Source: Gordionus sp. m RMFG-2023 (taxonomy: Eukaryota > Nematomorpha > Gordioida > Chordodea > Parachordodidae). Taken from it: 64,000 nucleotides of DNA. The notes beneath the pieces are model-generated. The model searched no databases. It was not told where the DNA came from and was given only the letters and a program-made list of their open reading frames with translations. Within the stretch, counting starts at the first letter, position 1. Every line of letters begins with the position of its first letter. The DNA is taken from contig NC_088776.1 in the NCBI RefSeq assembly GCF_954871325.1, positions 36,938,508 through 37,002,507 of the forward strand. The letters are read 5' to 3'. Made by a program: the position numbers and the translations under genes. Below, one piece after another: positions 22,784 to 34,314 of the stretch.

Positions 22784-25727
22784 TTAAGATTTTAATTTAA
22801 TGATTTTGGAAACCTCGTCCAAAAATGTAATAACATCTTCGCTTTCTTCATAAATATCTGTTAAATTTGAGATCATACGATCTTTTATCTCGTAAGAGTA
22901 ATTAATGCGATTAACCGTTGATCCATTATTTATTTGAATAAGTTTTAGATCATTACTGTTTTGATAGTTTATTAAAATTTTTATTAATGTATAAATATTC
23001 GGATGAGCATAGGATATTTTTCGGTTCAGGGCATGATGAAATCCCTCTAAATGATTATTTGTGCGGGGACCCAGTACTCTATACCTAAATTAACAATATA
23101 TAAATTAGATATTATATAATTTAATATCTTTTATACCTTGACCATATTTTATAAGGAAATAGTGGTCTAACTCCGAGCCAAGTTGTATCCATATATTGCA
23201 TAAAACTTAGTAACAAACTATTGTTAGCAGCCATTTGATAGCAAGTATCACGTACTATTGCCACATGTTCTTCCCTACAGAATGGAAGTGTGCTCATTCT
23301 TCGGACTACTTTATGTACATCCGAATGCCCCATGTACGATGATGATAATCCCAATGTTTGGCATTTTCGCCATAAACGTGATAGAATATGTTCCATCAAA
23401 CTTGCATCTACCTTTGCAGCTTTTATTTCGACACCGATAATAAATAATTAGATCCTTTTTATGATCAATTCTGTACAAAAACTTGTTATAAAATAACAAT
23501 GTTTTTCCTTGTTGGCTTTTTATAAAACGAGGGCCTTAATAAATAAAAAAATAATTAGTCATTATATATTTTATTTTACTATGACTGTATTGATGTAAAT
23601 CAATTAACGTATTAGCAACATCAATTTGATAATCATCATCATCTAAAATAGATTTAATAAATATGTTTATTTAAAGGGTTGAAAAAAAAGGAAGATTATA
23701 TTTATATAATATTATATACTAACCTTTTTTGCATCTAAAATCATTAAATTTATAAAAAGTAATTGGTAAAAAAATTTATACTTTCAGCAGCAAAGGCATG
23801 GCTTTGTCTTAATAGAGAGTTGCTTGGAGATTGTATTGAATTTGCATCTAAAATCATTAAATTTATAAAAACTAATTGGTAAAAAAATTTATACTTTCAG
23901 CAGCAAAGGCATGGCTTTGTCTTAATAGAGAGGTGCTTGTAGATTGTATTGAATTTGCATCTAAAATCATTAAATTTATAAAAAGTAATTGGTAAAAAAA
24001 TTTATACTTTCAGCAGCAAAGGCATGGCTTTGTCTTAATAGAGAGTTGCTTGGAGATTGTATTGAATTTGCATCTAAAATCATTAAATTTATAAAAAGTA
24101 ATTGGTAAAAAAATTTATACTTTCAGCAGCAAAGGCATGGCTTTGTCTTAATAGAGAGTTGCTTGGAGATTGTATTGAATTTGCATCTAAAATCATTAAA
24201 TTTATAAAAACTAATTGGTAAAAAAATTTATACTTTCAGCAGCAAAGGCATGGCTTTGTCTTAATAGAGAGGTGCTTGTAGATTGTATTGAATTTGCATC
24301 TAAAATCATTAAATTTATAAAAAGTAATTGGTAAAAAAATTTATACTTTCAGCAGCAAAGGCATGGCTTTGTCTTAATAGAGAGTTGCTTGGAAATTGTA
24401 TTGAATTTGCATCTAAAATCATTAAATTTATAAAAAGTAATTGGTAAAAAAATTTATACTTTCAGCAGCAAAGGCATGGCTTTGTCTTAATAGAGAGTTG
24501 CTTGGAGATTGTATTGAAATTGCATCTAAAATCATTAAATTTATAAAAACTAATTCGTAAAAAAATTTATACTTTCAGCAGCAAAGGCATGGCTTTGTCT
24601 TAATAGAGAGTTGCTTGGAGATTGTATTGAATTTGCATCTAAAATCATTAAATTTATTAAAAACTAATTGGTAAAAAAATTTATACTTTCAGCAGCAAAG
24701 GCATGGCTTTGTCTTAATAGAGAGTTGCTTGGAGATTGTATTGAATTTGCATCTAAAATCATTAAATTTATAAAAAGTAATTGGTAAAAAAATTTATACT
24801 TTCAGCAGCAAAGGCATGGCTTTGTCTTAATAGAGAGGTGCTTGTAGATTGTATTGAATTTGCATCTAAAATCATTAAATTTATAAAAAGTAATTGGTAA
24901 AAAAATTTATACTTTCAGCAGCAAAGGCATGGCTTTGTCTTAATAGAGAGTTGCTTGGAGATTGTATTGAATTTGCATCTAAAATCATTAAATTTATAAA
25001 AACTAATTCGTAAAAAAATTTATACTTTCAGCAGCAAAGGCATGGCTTTGTCTTAATAGAGAGTTGCTTGGAGATTGTATTGAATTTGCATCTAAAATCA
25101 TTAAATTTATTAAAAACTAATTGGTAAAAAAATTTCTACTTTCAATGGCAGTGAGCAAAGCCTGTGCATCATTATTGCCATTAAGCTGAAAATTTGAGCC
25201 TTAAATTAATAAATAAAACAAATGTAGTAAAAGAAACTTTTAATTCAATAATTTGAGAGATACCTATTTGGAATTGTATGTTATGAAATATTATACTTGG
25301 TAAAGGTTGGGCTTCTAGAAGAGAAATTATTTATTATATCAGATTTAATTTATGTACCTTGATTTGACTTACAATTTATATCATGTTTCACACTTATGAT
25401 AAAATTGTAACCTGCCAACAATTTTCCTCGGCCACCACACCTTTTTCTACACGTAAAATAAGTAGCATTTTTACCTTTCTTATGAAGTATATATTCATAA
25501 CCTTTATAGATTATGAAATTGTGTCTTTTTTGAGTTTTCTAAAATTATAAAAAAAAAATTAAAAAGTTTATAAAAAGTTTATATACTTGAATATCTAATT
25601 GCCTCCGCCTAAAACTGGTTTTCAAATTATCAGCGACAGTTGGGATTTTCATGGTATTTATTTTCTCCATTTTCTCCATATCAAAAATTTTCTCCATCTT
25701 GGGAACATTTAGAGGGAATATTCCCAA
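22784..25727 (-). CDS. Multi-exon FLYWCH/MULE protein gene, 19 exons, core deleted
   Basis: Exons on the minus strand: 25587-25727 (ATG), 25358-25538, 25264-25314, 25140-25199, twelve 66-nt exons from 25026-25091 down to 23782-23847, then 23580-23642, 23137-23534 and 22784-23084 (stop). Introns are 43-139 bp with GT...AG ends, and every junction from the first exon into 23137-23534 is in phase. Exon 2 holds a FLYWCH finger (HNFIIYKGYEYILHKK, TYFTCRKRCGG, VKHDINC). Exon 23137-23534 starts a second one (YYRCRNKSCKGRCKFDG), which stops short of its H-x-H. It then joins, in another frame, MULE C-terminal text (RRMSTLPFC, MQYMDTTWLG). The last exon continues with RTNNHLEGFHHALNRK. The DDE catalytic core is therefore deleted. 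The predicted product ends in exon 23137-23534 near 23311. It could be a dead transposase or a truncated DNA-binding protein. Confidence 0.75.
23728..25131 (-). repeat. Tandem exon array: 12 x (66-nt exon + 47-nt intron)
   Basis: The period is 113 bp (one step of 114) across units starting at 23728, 23841, 23954, 24067, 24180, 24293, 24406, 24519, 24632, 24746, 24859, 24972 and 25085. On the minus strand each unit has an acceptor (TTAATGATTTTAG), a 66-nt open segment and a donor (GCTGAAA|GTATAA). Each exon encodes 22 residues beginning NANSIQSPSN and ending RQSHAFAAE, phase 1 at both ends, so exons can be joined in any number. Twelve exons are complete and all are free of stops. Variants include QSTSTS for QSPSNS, QFPS and AISIQ. 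The unit at 23728 leads into a shortened, diverged exon-like scrap. Confidence 0.9.
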
Positions 25728-25762
25728 CTTTTCGCTCTTTTGTTTTTCGCTCTTTCGTTCCC

Positions 25763-26002
25763 ATAGCTGGAGTTTTATAAAATTATTTATCAGCTGTTTG
25801 ATAAACTGCTAAATTAACTTAAGATATTCTTATGCAACAAAAAATATAATTGCCTAATTTCTACACAATATTATTGAAAGAAAATAACTTTGATGCCTAG
25901 ACATATGAGTATTTTAATTTTTTTATATTAATATACATATTTGCTTTTATTCTGCGCGCGTAACCCAAAGGTGATAATGACTAGATTTATTAGTACATTT
26001 TT
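25763..26002. other. Intergenic AT-rich DNA
   Basis: No gene is seen between the MULE end and the 3' end of the RTE-type LINE. GCGCGCG near 25955 is the only GC-rich text. Confidence 0.4.
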
Positions 26003-26883
26003 TTCTCTTTAGCTTTCATTTTTTCTGGTGGTAAACTCCTTCAATATCTCTCTCCACTTTATGTTATATCTCTTTTATCTAAAGTATACTTTCATATTAG
26101 CTCTAACTTTATGGCCCCATTAAAGTTTTGGCCTTCCTCTTTTACGTTTACCCATCACTTCCAAACTCTCAACCTTATGTAGTTCATAGGCCTTCTCATT
26201 GTATGCCCATACCACCTAAGTCTGTTTACCATTATCTTAGTCTTAATGGGCACTACCTTTAAACTTCCTAGTATTCTTGTACTTCTCACCTTATCCTTTC
26301 TTGTTACCCCAGCAATCATCCTCAGCTTTATCTCCATAGTTTGTAGACTTCTCTCGTCTGATTCTTTGGTTGGCCAGTTTCCGAAATGTATAGAATATGT
26401 TGTACTATGGAACTATAAATTTTTCCCTTCAATTTGTGTGGGATTCTTTTGTCAAAGAGCACTCTAGATAAAGATCTCCACTTTAACCACCCTTGATTAA
26501 TTTTACTCTTTATCTCTTTCTCTATTGTGCCGTTTGTTTGTAGAGTGGAGCCCAAATATTTGCAGCTTTCAATTACAGAAATCTGCCATTCATTTATATC
26601 AATGTTCTCTGTTTCATCTCCTCTTATCACCATATACTCCGTCTTTTCTCTATTTACTTTTAATCCGTGCTTTTCTAGGTTATTTATCCAGATCATTAAT
26701 TTTTCTTTCATTTCATCTTTAGATTCGGCAAATATCACAATATCATCTGCAATTATCATATTACACGGGACTGTTTGTGGTATAGACTCTGGTAATATAT
26801 CTATTACTGTTATGAAGAGAAGGGGGGCTGAGAGCCGACCCTTGATGAACTCCCTCGGCTATTGTGTGCTACGGACCATTGTT
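26003..26883 (-). mobile_element. RTE-type LINE, 3' part (RT domain to tail)
   Basis: The minus strand matches the fuller copy at 49345-52165. It includes the RT active-site region (ADDIVIFAES at the upstream end), KVNREKTEYMVI, CKYLGSTLQTNG, and a tail ending in the A-rich AAAGAGAAAAAAA (26003-26018). A 143-codon open frame runs 26759-26328. A frame change near 26330 separates the rest (RKDKVRSTRILGSLKVVPIK). The element continues at 32509 beyond an 8-bp-flanked hAT insertion. Confidence 0.85.
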
Positions 26884-28291
26884 GTATGGCCGTCACTAGG
26901 AGGGGGGGGCTCAGGGGCTCAAGCCCCCTGAAAAATTTGAATAGCCCCCTGAAGCAAAAAAAATTTTTTTTTAATGGTTTCTTAATATCCCCTTAAACTA
27001 AAAAGAACCTTTTTTGATTGTCCCCTGTTTATTATAATTCTATTAAGTAATATATAGATTTAATTTTATTATTTAAAAATTAATAAGACTATCTAAATTT
27101 TATTAGATTAGATTAATACATATAAATTATAGTTTCACTATGTCAGCTTGCAATCAAATTCTTTGTTAAAAATAAAATATCAATACCATGCATAATGTTT
27201 AAATATCAATTTAGCATTAACAGTTGAAGTTTAATTGATTTTTATTAATTAAATTATTATATAACCCTAATTAAATAAATATAAAGATTTATTAATTGAA
27301 AATTAACAAATTTAATATTTTAAACCGAGTTTAAAATCACTATTTAAATAAAATGACTTTGCGATTTAAAAATTTAAGCATTAAAGACTTTATGAAAAAA
27401 ACTAAAGATAAAAGTAGCAATAATCTTGAGGACCAAAGAAGAGGATTCAATAATAAAGCTGGTGATGAACAAAGTATATTTTATACAGTTTTTAAAATTC
27501 AAACTTTGATTTAGTTGAAAGACGATTAATTGTAGTTTTAAAAGATATAAATATTGAAAACAAAAATGTTAAAAGAAAGAAAATAGGTAAATAAATTTAT
27601 AAATAAGTCTGTGTCCAAAATGTTTTGAAAAAATCCTTAAAATTTTCACAAATTAATAACAAAACACTTTGGACATTTAAGTTTAAGAAAAAATAAATTT
27701 ATTAGTTAATTATCTATTTTAATGGAAGGTTTCTTTTTCACTTGATCATAATTGAAGTTATATGTTTTTCCTATTTTCTCCCAAATTTGCCTAATTTCTA
27801 TAGAATTTCTATTTAAGTCATTTTTCACCAGAGTATTAAACAATATTGATTTCTTTAGTTTTCAAGGCAAGCAAAAATTGCTTTACAATATATTTTCACC
27901 TTTCAGGAGCAGGACACTAGAAATGGAAATTTTTTTTTTAATTTTTCTATTATAATCACATAAGGTGATGTCAAAATATTAGCTAAATAAAACATAGTAA
28001 ATATTTTCTATATAAATAGTTAATATCTTAAAAAATCATACACTATTATTCTTTTTACATTAATAAAGATAATATTGGCTAAATTGTTTATTCAATCATT
28101 CTTTCATAATTGGATAATTATATATTTATTTGTTTATCCTAACTTAATAATAAACTATATTTTAATAAAAATGCTAAATAAATTTAGAATAGTTTGATTA
28201 TTTATATATATTTTTGAAAAATGGACACTATAATATGGAATATTACTTTTTATATATTATATTTACAAAAATAAATACACTGAAAAGAAAT

Positions 28292-29180
28292 ACATTTTAA
28301 AATTAATCTTATTTAGATTCATTGAATAATGAAGAAAGTATTGTAAATGACATGATTGTAAATAATGTAAGTACAGAAGGAAAGAAAATAGGTAAAAAAT
28401 TAATTTATATATAAGATATTTTATTTATAAAATAATAGAAGCACTATGTGTGGCTCAATCTGAAGATATATGTGAGATCCAATGTACAGATATCTCTGAA
28501 TGTATTAATTTTTTAAATATAATTAAATTAAATATAAAATTTTATATAGACATAGAATCTGAAGAGGATACTACAACAAGCCAGATTCTTGGTAGCAGTA
28601 AATATAAAGGTATATTGGATAAAGAAGTTTTATTGCAACAAATTACATATGATGAAATACATTTTAAAATTAATCTTATTTAGATTTATTAAATAATGAA
28701 GAAAGTATTGTGATTTGTGAATGACATGATTGTAAATAATGTAGGTACAGAAGGAAAGAAAATGCGTAAATTAATTTATATATAAGATATTTTATTTATA
28801 AAATAATTGAAGCAATATGTGTGGCTCAATCTGAAGATATATGTGAGATTCAATGTATAGATATCTCTGAAGGTATTAATTTTTTAAATATAATTAAATA
28901 TAAAATTTTAGACATCGATTCTGAAGAGGATACTACAACAAGCTAGATTCTTGATAGCAGTAAATATAAAGGTATATTGGATAAAGAAGTTTTATTACAA
29001 CAAATTACATTTGATGAAATACATTTTAAAATTAACCTTATTTAGATTTATTAAATAATGAAGAAAGTATTGTGAATGACATGATTATAAATATTGTAGA
29101 TACAGAAGGAAAGGAAATAAGTAAATTAATTTGTTTATAAGATATTTTATATTTATTTATAAAATAATAGAAGCTATACT
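28292..29180 (+). repeat. Tandem duplication of an exon-intron module in the hAT gene
   Basis: Units of about 365-371 bp start at 28292, 28662 and 29027, the third incomplete. Each holds an exon-like block beginning after CTTATTTAG (SLNNEESIVNDMIVNN, ending GKKI|GTAAA) and a second after ATAATAG (AQSEDICEIQCTDIS to SSKYK|GTATATT). The middle copy has gained a stop, but splice-site text is kept. The module belongs to the N-terminal region of the transposase gene. Confidence 0.8.
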
Positions 29181-29208
29181 TTTGGCCCAATCTAAAAATA
29201 ACAACTAT

Positions 29209-29455
29209 TCAAGTATTTTTTTCATTTTAACAATATTTTTCTTCAAATATATAATATTTGTCATAATTTTCATAAAAGCAATAATATTTTAATTTTTATA
29301 TTAATATTTGTCACTTTTTTAGAAGAGCTTATACAAGTATTATTTTTATTTTAACAATGTTTTTCTTCAAATATATAATATTTGTCATAATTTTCTAAAA
29401 CCAATAATATTTTAATTCATTTATTAATTTTTATCACTTTTTTCAGAAGAATTAG
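29209..29455 (+). repeat. Second tandem duplication, ~124 bp, two copies
   Basis: CAAGTATT...TTTTAACAAT followed by TTTCTTCAAATATATAATAT occurs at 29209 and again at 29333. Each copy ends in a TTTGTCAC/TTATCAC...TTTTTT(C)AG acceptor followed by AAGA(A/G). This is an intron plus the first bases of an exon, duplicated. Confidence 0.75.
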
Positions 29456-31549
29456 ATCTGGATACTAAAACAACTGGTCCTATGCAACCTATATTAGGTG
29501 CCTATCCATATATTGGAATGGGTAAAGATAAACGATGCTTTCAAACTCAGTGGTACAAATCCTTTCCCTTGGCATAACCAGAAACTCTATTTTTTGTTTT
29601 CCTTGTCGTAATTTTCCCACTCAACCTCATAAAGGATACCTTTTTAATCAAGGTTATCAAAAATTTCGTAAGGTAAAAGAATACTTAACAACTCACGGAG
29701 CAACAAATGGTCATGCAACGAATGTAATTCTCTGGAACCTTTTTAAACAATCTTTGATAGAAGGCACCAATAAAGAAAAATTTATAGCTCTAACTAAATC
29801 AACAATACTTGAAAGAAGAGAATATTTGAAACGATTATTCAAAATTATAATACTATGTGGTAAGTTGGAACTTCCCCTTAGAGGTCATTATGAAAGTAAG
29901 ACAAGCAATAATCAAGGAAATTATTGTGAAATATTAAACTGTTTGAAAGAGTATGATCCATTTTTAATAGCATATAAACCACCAGGCAATGCTCATTATT
30001 GCTCACCTCAATCACAAAATCAAATGCTATCTGCAGCTGGAAACTTAATCGTAAAGTGCATAGCATCAGAAATAAGGGAGGCAGGCTATTTTGCTGTCAT
30101 GGCTGATGACACTCGTGATGTTATCTCATATGAGCAATTTAGTATATGTGTTAGATATGTTGATAAAACAAAAACACCAAAGGAATCTTTTATATCTTTT
30201 CAAAAAGTTGAAGATTTAGATGCAGAGTCTTTAACGAAGACATTAATAACAACCTTAAACAACAATTCCATAAATGCAATTTGCGTCGATCAAGCATATG
30301 ATGGTGCAAGTGTTATGAAAGGCCATCTTTCAGGAGTCCAGGAAAGATATCGCCAAAATCACAAAATGGTATATATGTGCACTGCTATGCGCGTAAACTC
30401 AACCTTGTACTGATCTCTGCCTGCAAATCAGTACCTCAATCTAGAAAGTTTTTTAATGTATTAGAAGGTATTCATGCTTTTTCTCAATATCTGTTATCCA
30501 TCACAATAAATTTATTGATTTGCAATTAAGATTAGGGTTAAAATCCAAAAATATTGATGCCTTGAGTTCTACACGTTGGGGATCCCATATTAGACCTATA
30601 GAGGCAGTAAAAATGACTTTCCCTGCAATTATTTCTTATCTAGAAAATTATACCATGGTGATGTGGTGAAAGCAAAGGGAATTTTATATATTCTTTTACA
30701 ATATGATACAATTATGTGTATGTTTTTATTCCAAAAATTATTATCTATGTGTTCCAATATTTCTATTTTTTTGCAAAAATCAGATTCGGACATATCAACT
30801 GCATTGGCTCTTATTGAGTCTCTTATCAGTTCTTTGTCAAATTTAAGAAATAATTCGTATTTTTATTCATTATTTACCGAAGTAAATAAATTTTGCAATT
30901 TATATAATATAAAAATAACAAATAAAAGAGCAAATATACCTTCTACCATTTTGAATAATTATATTCAAATAGATGATATTGTTTCTTCTAATCATTCTGA
31001 TCAAACAGAAACTTTTTATAAGTGTCATGTCTTTTATCCAATTTTGGATATTATGATAAATGAATTAAAAAAGAGATTTTGCCAAGAAAACACAGATATT
31101 TTAATAGCTATAAATTCTTTACATCCCTTCTCCCCCCTTTTTTTAAATAATGATATCATTAAACCATTTATCTTACATTATAATCTTCCTGATCCAATGG
31201 AAGAATACATAATATTAAAGGCTATATTTTAACCTATAATAAAAAACACGAATCTACGTGTAAATAAATAATAGATTTGATAAAAATCTTACCCATAGAT
31301 ATATTCTCTCGTATATTTAATTGCCTTAAAATTGCGTTAACTATATCTTTTAATTCCTGCTCATGTGAAAGATCGTTTTCAGCATTAAAACGGGTGAAAA
31401 CATATCTTCGATCGACAATGGGTCAGGAACGATTAAATTCGTTGGCTCTATTGAGCATAGAAAAAAATATTATTAATACCATTCCTATAGATCACATTAT
31501 ATATGAATATGCAATAATGACTAACCGGCGTAGAGAACTTATTTTATAA

Positions 31550-32159
31550 ATAATTTAACCTTATAATTTTTGAAACGCAAATGGCTATGACTGCAAATTC
31601 ACCAGCATCTATTATTTGTGTGGCTATGTAATTTAAGATTATTACTACAGCTCTGAGGCATATGATTGCATAATTAAGATGAGCAACAATGATCAACTGT
31701 CCAGTAGTTTATATAGGATTAAAAATGGAAGATAATTTTTTAGAAATTTAATATCTCACAATAATTTTCTCTATTACTTATCTAGCTTCCATCATGTCAT
31801 CTAAGAGGAAGCTCTAACCACCATATAGCTTTATGATTTGGATTGGTCGTTTATATTCTCTTCTTCAAGAATTGTTGATTTGGTTAGGCCTATAATTTTT
31901 TCCTTATTAGTCCATTCTATAAAACTTTGTCTAAAATGGTAAGAGAGAGTTATATTAGTTTCATGACCTTTTGTTAATGTTAGTTGCTTAGAATTATATT
32001 GCCTTATGGGGTTTTTTAAAACATTAACAATTGAGGCATATGTATGAATTAATTAATCGGTTTTATCACTTGTAATTCTTTAGACGCGAAATTTTTTATA
32101 TCAGCAATTTAAAATACTTTATACTGTATTAAATCGATTTTGTATTGAAAAATTTGTCG
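31550..32159. other. hAT 3' non-coding region
   Basis: No open frame is supported. It lies between the transposase stop and the 32.2-kb repeat array and belongs to the same hAT element. Confidence 0.45.
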
Positions 32160-32345
32160 AAATGTATTATTTTAATTATTTATATTCTAGTTTTAATTAT
32201 TTATATTCTAGTCTTAATTATTTATATTCTAGTCTTAATGATATTTATATTCTAGTCTCGATGATATTTATATTCTAGTCTTAATGATCAATATTCTAGT
32301 CTTAATGATCAATATTCTAGTCTTAATTATTTATATTCTAGTTTA
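32160..32345 (+). repeat. Short tandem array, ~22-bp unit TTATATTCTAGTCTTAAT
   Basis: About eight units of TTAATTATTTATATTCTAG(T/C) with small length variation lie near the hAT's right end. Sub-terminal tandem repeats are common transposase-binding regions in hAT elements, but that role is inferred. Confidence 0.8.
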
Positions 32346-32508
32346 TTTTGTACGTATAATATAATAAAAAACAAAATATGAAAATAAGAATAATCCTTCA
32401 AGAGTTTAGATTTTTAAAAATATATTAATATATAACCCGGCCGAAGGCCCGCAAATTAGGGTTGAGCCCCCTGAGATTATAAAGGCTAGCGACGCCCCTG
32501 GTATGGCC

Positions 32509-32975
32509 CATATACATATCCTGTATTATTCTTATATATTTTTCGGAAACCTTTTAGTGAGCGCCCGCCAGATATGTTTTCTTGGGTCGAAGGCCTTTTC
32601 TAGATCGAGAAAGACCATGGTAGCTTTTTGTTCTTTTCCCTGTATTTTTCACTCATTTGCCTAATTGCATGATAGCATCAGTTGTTAATCTTCTAAGCAT
32701 AAAGCCAAACTGAGTCTCCCATATTTGGATTATGTCTCTTAACCTTTTTTCTATTATTTTTTCGTAGAGTTTAAAACAGTGTAACATTAGTTTTATGCCC
32801 CTGTAATTTTGACAATTGTGTGGATCCCCTTTATTTTTGAAGATACGAACTAAATAACTCTGCCTCCATTTTTGAGGGATCTCTTTATTTCCCAGTATTT
32901 TATTGTACAGATTTGTGAGGAGATGTATTCCACCAACTCCTAGTGCTTTAAGACTTTCTATTGGAATATCATCTG
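32509..32975 (-). mobile_element. RTE-type LINE, middle RT part, continuation
   Basis: It continues the LINE after the hAT insertion. The minus strand encodes RT text matching 50750-51230 (GFMLRRLTTDAI-like, FLDLEKAFD, YRGIKLM). It ends at ATCTG (32971-32975), where an LTR begins. Confidence 0.8.
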
Positions 32976-33172
32976 TGTTCAGTTAGAAAAAAGAAGAAAT
33001 AAATTTAATATAATATACTAAATGTTAGTCAATTTTTCTGACATGAACAGTTAATTTTCATTGGGAGTAAAGTGTGATGTGGAGATCACGGGATGACAGT
33101 GTGGGTGGACAAAGAGATCAAGAATGCATGGAATATATTGGATGACTTGGACTGATTTTGAAGATGTCACAA
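32976..33172 (+). mobile_element. LTR (family A), first half, cut at an inversion breakpoint
   Basis: Fossil. It starts TG next to the target duplication ATCTG and matches the reverse of 33787-33984 over about 195 bp. It stops at GTCACAA, exactly where the other half-LTR at 41641-41815 begins. It is non-coding. Confidence 0.75.
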
Positions 33173-33617
33173 ACCACTATACAGGAAAAAAAAACTCTAT
33201 ATAAAATATGGTACAAATTCAAAAACCCAGATACAAGACAAATAACAAAAAATCCAAGAGAATAGCTACAAAGGCGGTAGCTAGGGCCAAAGATATGGCA
33301 TACGATGACATGTATGAAGAACTATATACCAAAGAAGGGCGAAATAAAATATACAGATTAGTCAAACGGTGAGAAAAGAATTCTAGGGATACGGAGCTCC
33401 GAAAGTAATCAAAAATAAAGATGGGAAATTGATAATAAAGGAAAAAGAAATAATGAATAGATGGAAAGAATATTTTCAGGAGCTTCTCAACTTTAATCCC
33501 CACATACTAAATCTAGATGAACACTCCCCATGTCAAAACTTTGTACAACCAATAACAGAACAATAAATAATCATATGCCTCAAGCATATGAAAAACAACA
33601 AAGATAGGGGTCCAGAT
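33169..33617 (+). mobile_element. RTE-type LINE piece, inverted relative to its other half
   Basis: The plus-strand text matches 50318-50757 of the fuller copy: ACCACTATACAGG at the left, GGGGTCCAGAT at the right. The neighbouring minus-strand piece (32509-32975) ends at the same ATCTG/CAGAT site. The two are one LINE cut by an LTR insertion and then partly inverted. Confidence 0.8.
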
Positions 33618-33984
33618 TGTAAAGAAGCCCTTACTCTCAACCCTTCCTATAATCTTGCTGCCATTTGTAGATATAACAAAAATATCAGACTTATACCCTT
33701 CAAATTCTTTATTTGCCATAAACATTCATAATATATCAATTAACATTCATATGAAAACAAGTAAATAATCATTATCTAAATTACATTGTGACATCTTCAA
33801 AATCAGTCCAATTCATCCAATATATTCCGTGCATTCTTGATCATTTTGTCCTCCCACATCATCCCGTGATCTCCACATCACACTTTACTCCCCAAGGAAA
33901 ATTAACTGTTCATGTCAGAAAAATTGACTGACATTTAGTATATTATATTAAATTTATTTCTTCTTTTTTCTAACTGCTACAACA
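33618..33984 (-). mobile_element. LTR (family A), complete, 3' LTR
   Basis: Fossil, about 367 bp, TG...CA on the minus strand, bordered by CAGAT (reverse of ATCTG) at its low end. A purine-rich tract lies just beyond its high end, consistent with a 3' LTR. Within it AATAAA is present. The short open frame that starts MANKEFEGYK falls inside this LTR and in the half-copy at 41641, and is not a gene. Confidence 0.75.
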
Positions 33985-34314
33985 CGCCCACCCTTCACAG
34001 GTCCAGCGTACCTCTCTCTCTAGTGGTATTGTATCGAATCGTCATTTGAATTGTATCAACTTTCGGTACGCCTTGAAAACGTTCAGGAAATTAATCGAAT
34101 CGTCTCCTTTTATGATGGTTTATAGTATAATATCTCCGATACATTTCAATATATAATCGCTGAAAAAAATCAATAATGACATTTACTGTAAAGGTTGGCA
34201 GGAATCAAAGCAAGATTAAACAAAATTTTTTATTTCATAAATATATTTTAAAATGTTTAACTACAAATTAACTAAAAAACTATAATAAATTTATCCTTTA
34301 TATATACAAAAAAT

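Larger units (their letters stand above)
21958..25762 (-). mobile_element. MULE (Mutator-like) element with FLYWCH gene
   Basis: The two ends carry related inverted text: GGTACGAAAAGCAAAAGAGCG at the low end and, reversed, GGGAACGAAAGAGCGAAAAA at the high end. CTGGAGTTTT occurs just outside both ends (21942 and 25768 areas), a possible target duplication though slightly offset. The single gene inside encodes FLYWCH fingers and the C-terminal part of a MULE transposase. The region 22006-22783 is AT-rich 3' non-coding sequence. Confidence 0.65.
27353..31549 (+). pseudogene. hAT transposase, zf-MYM1/TTF-finger type, nearly complete
   Basis: The N-terminal exon starts at the ATG 27353 (MTLRFKNLSIKDFMKKTKDK). 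Small duplicated exons follow (28292-29180). The main part begins near 29455 with GPMQPILGAYPY and QWYKSFPW, then FCFPCRNF (TTF-type finger). The catalytic region carries MADDTRD (first Asp) and CVDQAYDGASVMKG (second Asp). After a one-base shift near 30370 the HCYARKLNLVLISACKS block follows, then SSTRWGSHIRPIEAVK, DIMINELKKRFCQ, and the dimerisation block CSCERSFSALKRVKTYLRST (31350-31410) to a stop at 31547-31549. About four frame changes break it. The family is common in invertebrates. It is the youngest-looking zf-MYM hAT here. Confidence 0.85.
26892..32500 (+). mobile_element. zf-MYM-type hAT element, 5.6 kb, with 8-bp duplication
   Basis: It is inserted in the RTE-type LINE. GTATGGCC occurs at 26884-26891 and again at 32501-32508, and the intact LINE copy (51220-51240, reversed) shows the empty site. 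The right end AGCGACGCCCCTG pairs imperfectly with the left GTCACTAGG start, and the left tip looks eroded. Both ends carry GGGGCTCAAGCCCCC-like hairpins. One transposase gene (27353-31549) lies inside. Confidence 0.85.

Noticed and set aside
23728-25131. CRISPR-like array
   Set aside because: Units are contiguous near-identical exon-plus-intron copies without spacers, in a eukaryotic gene.
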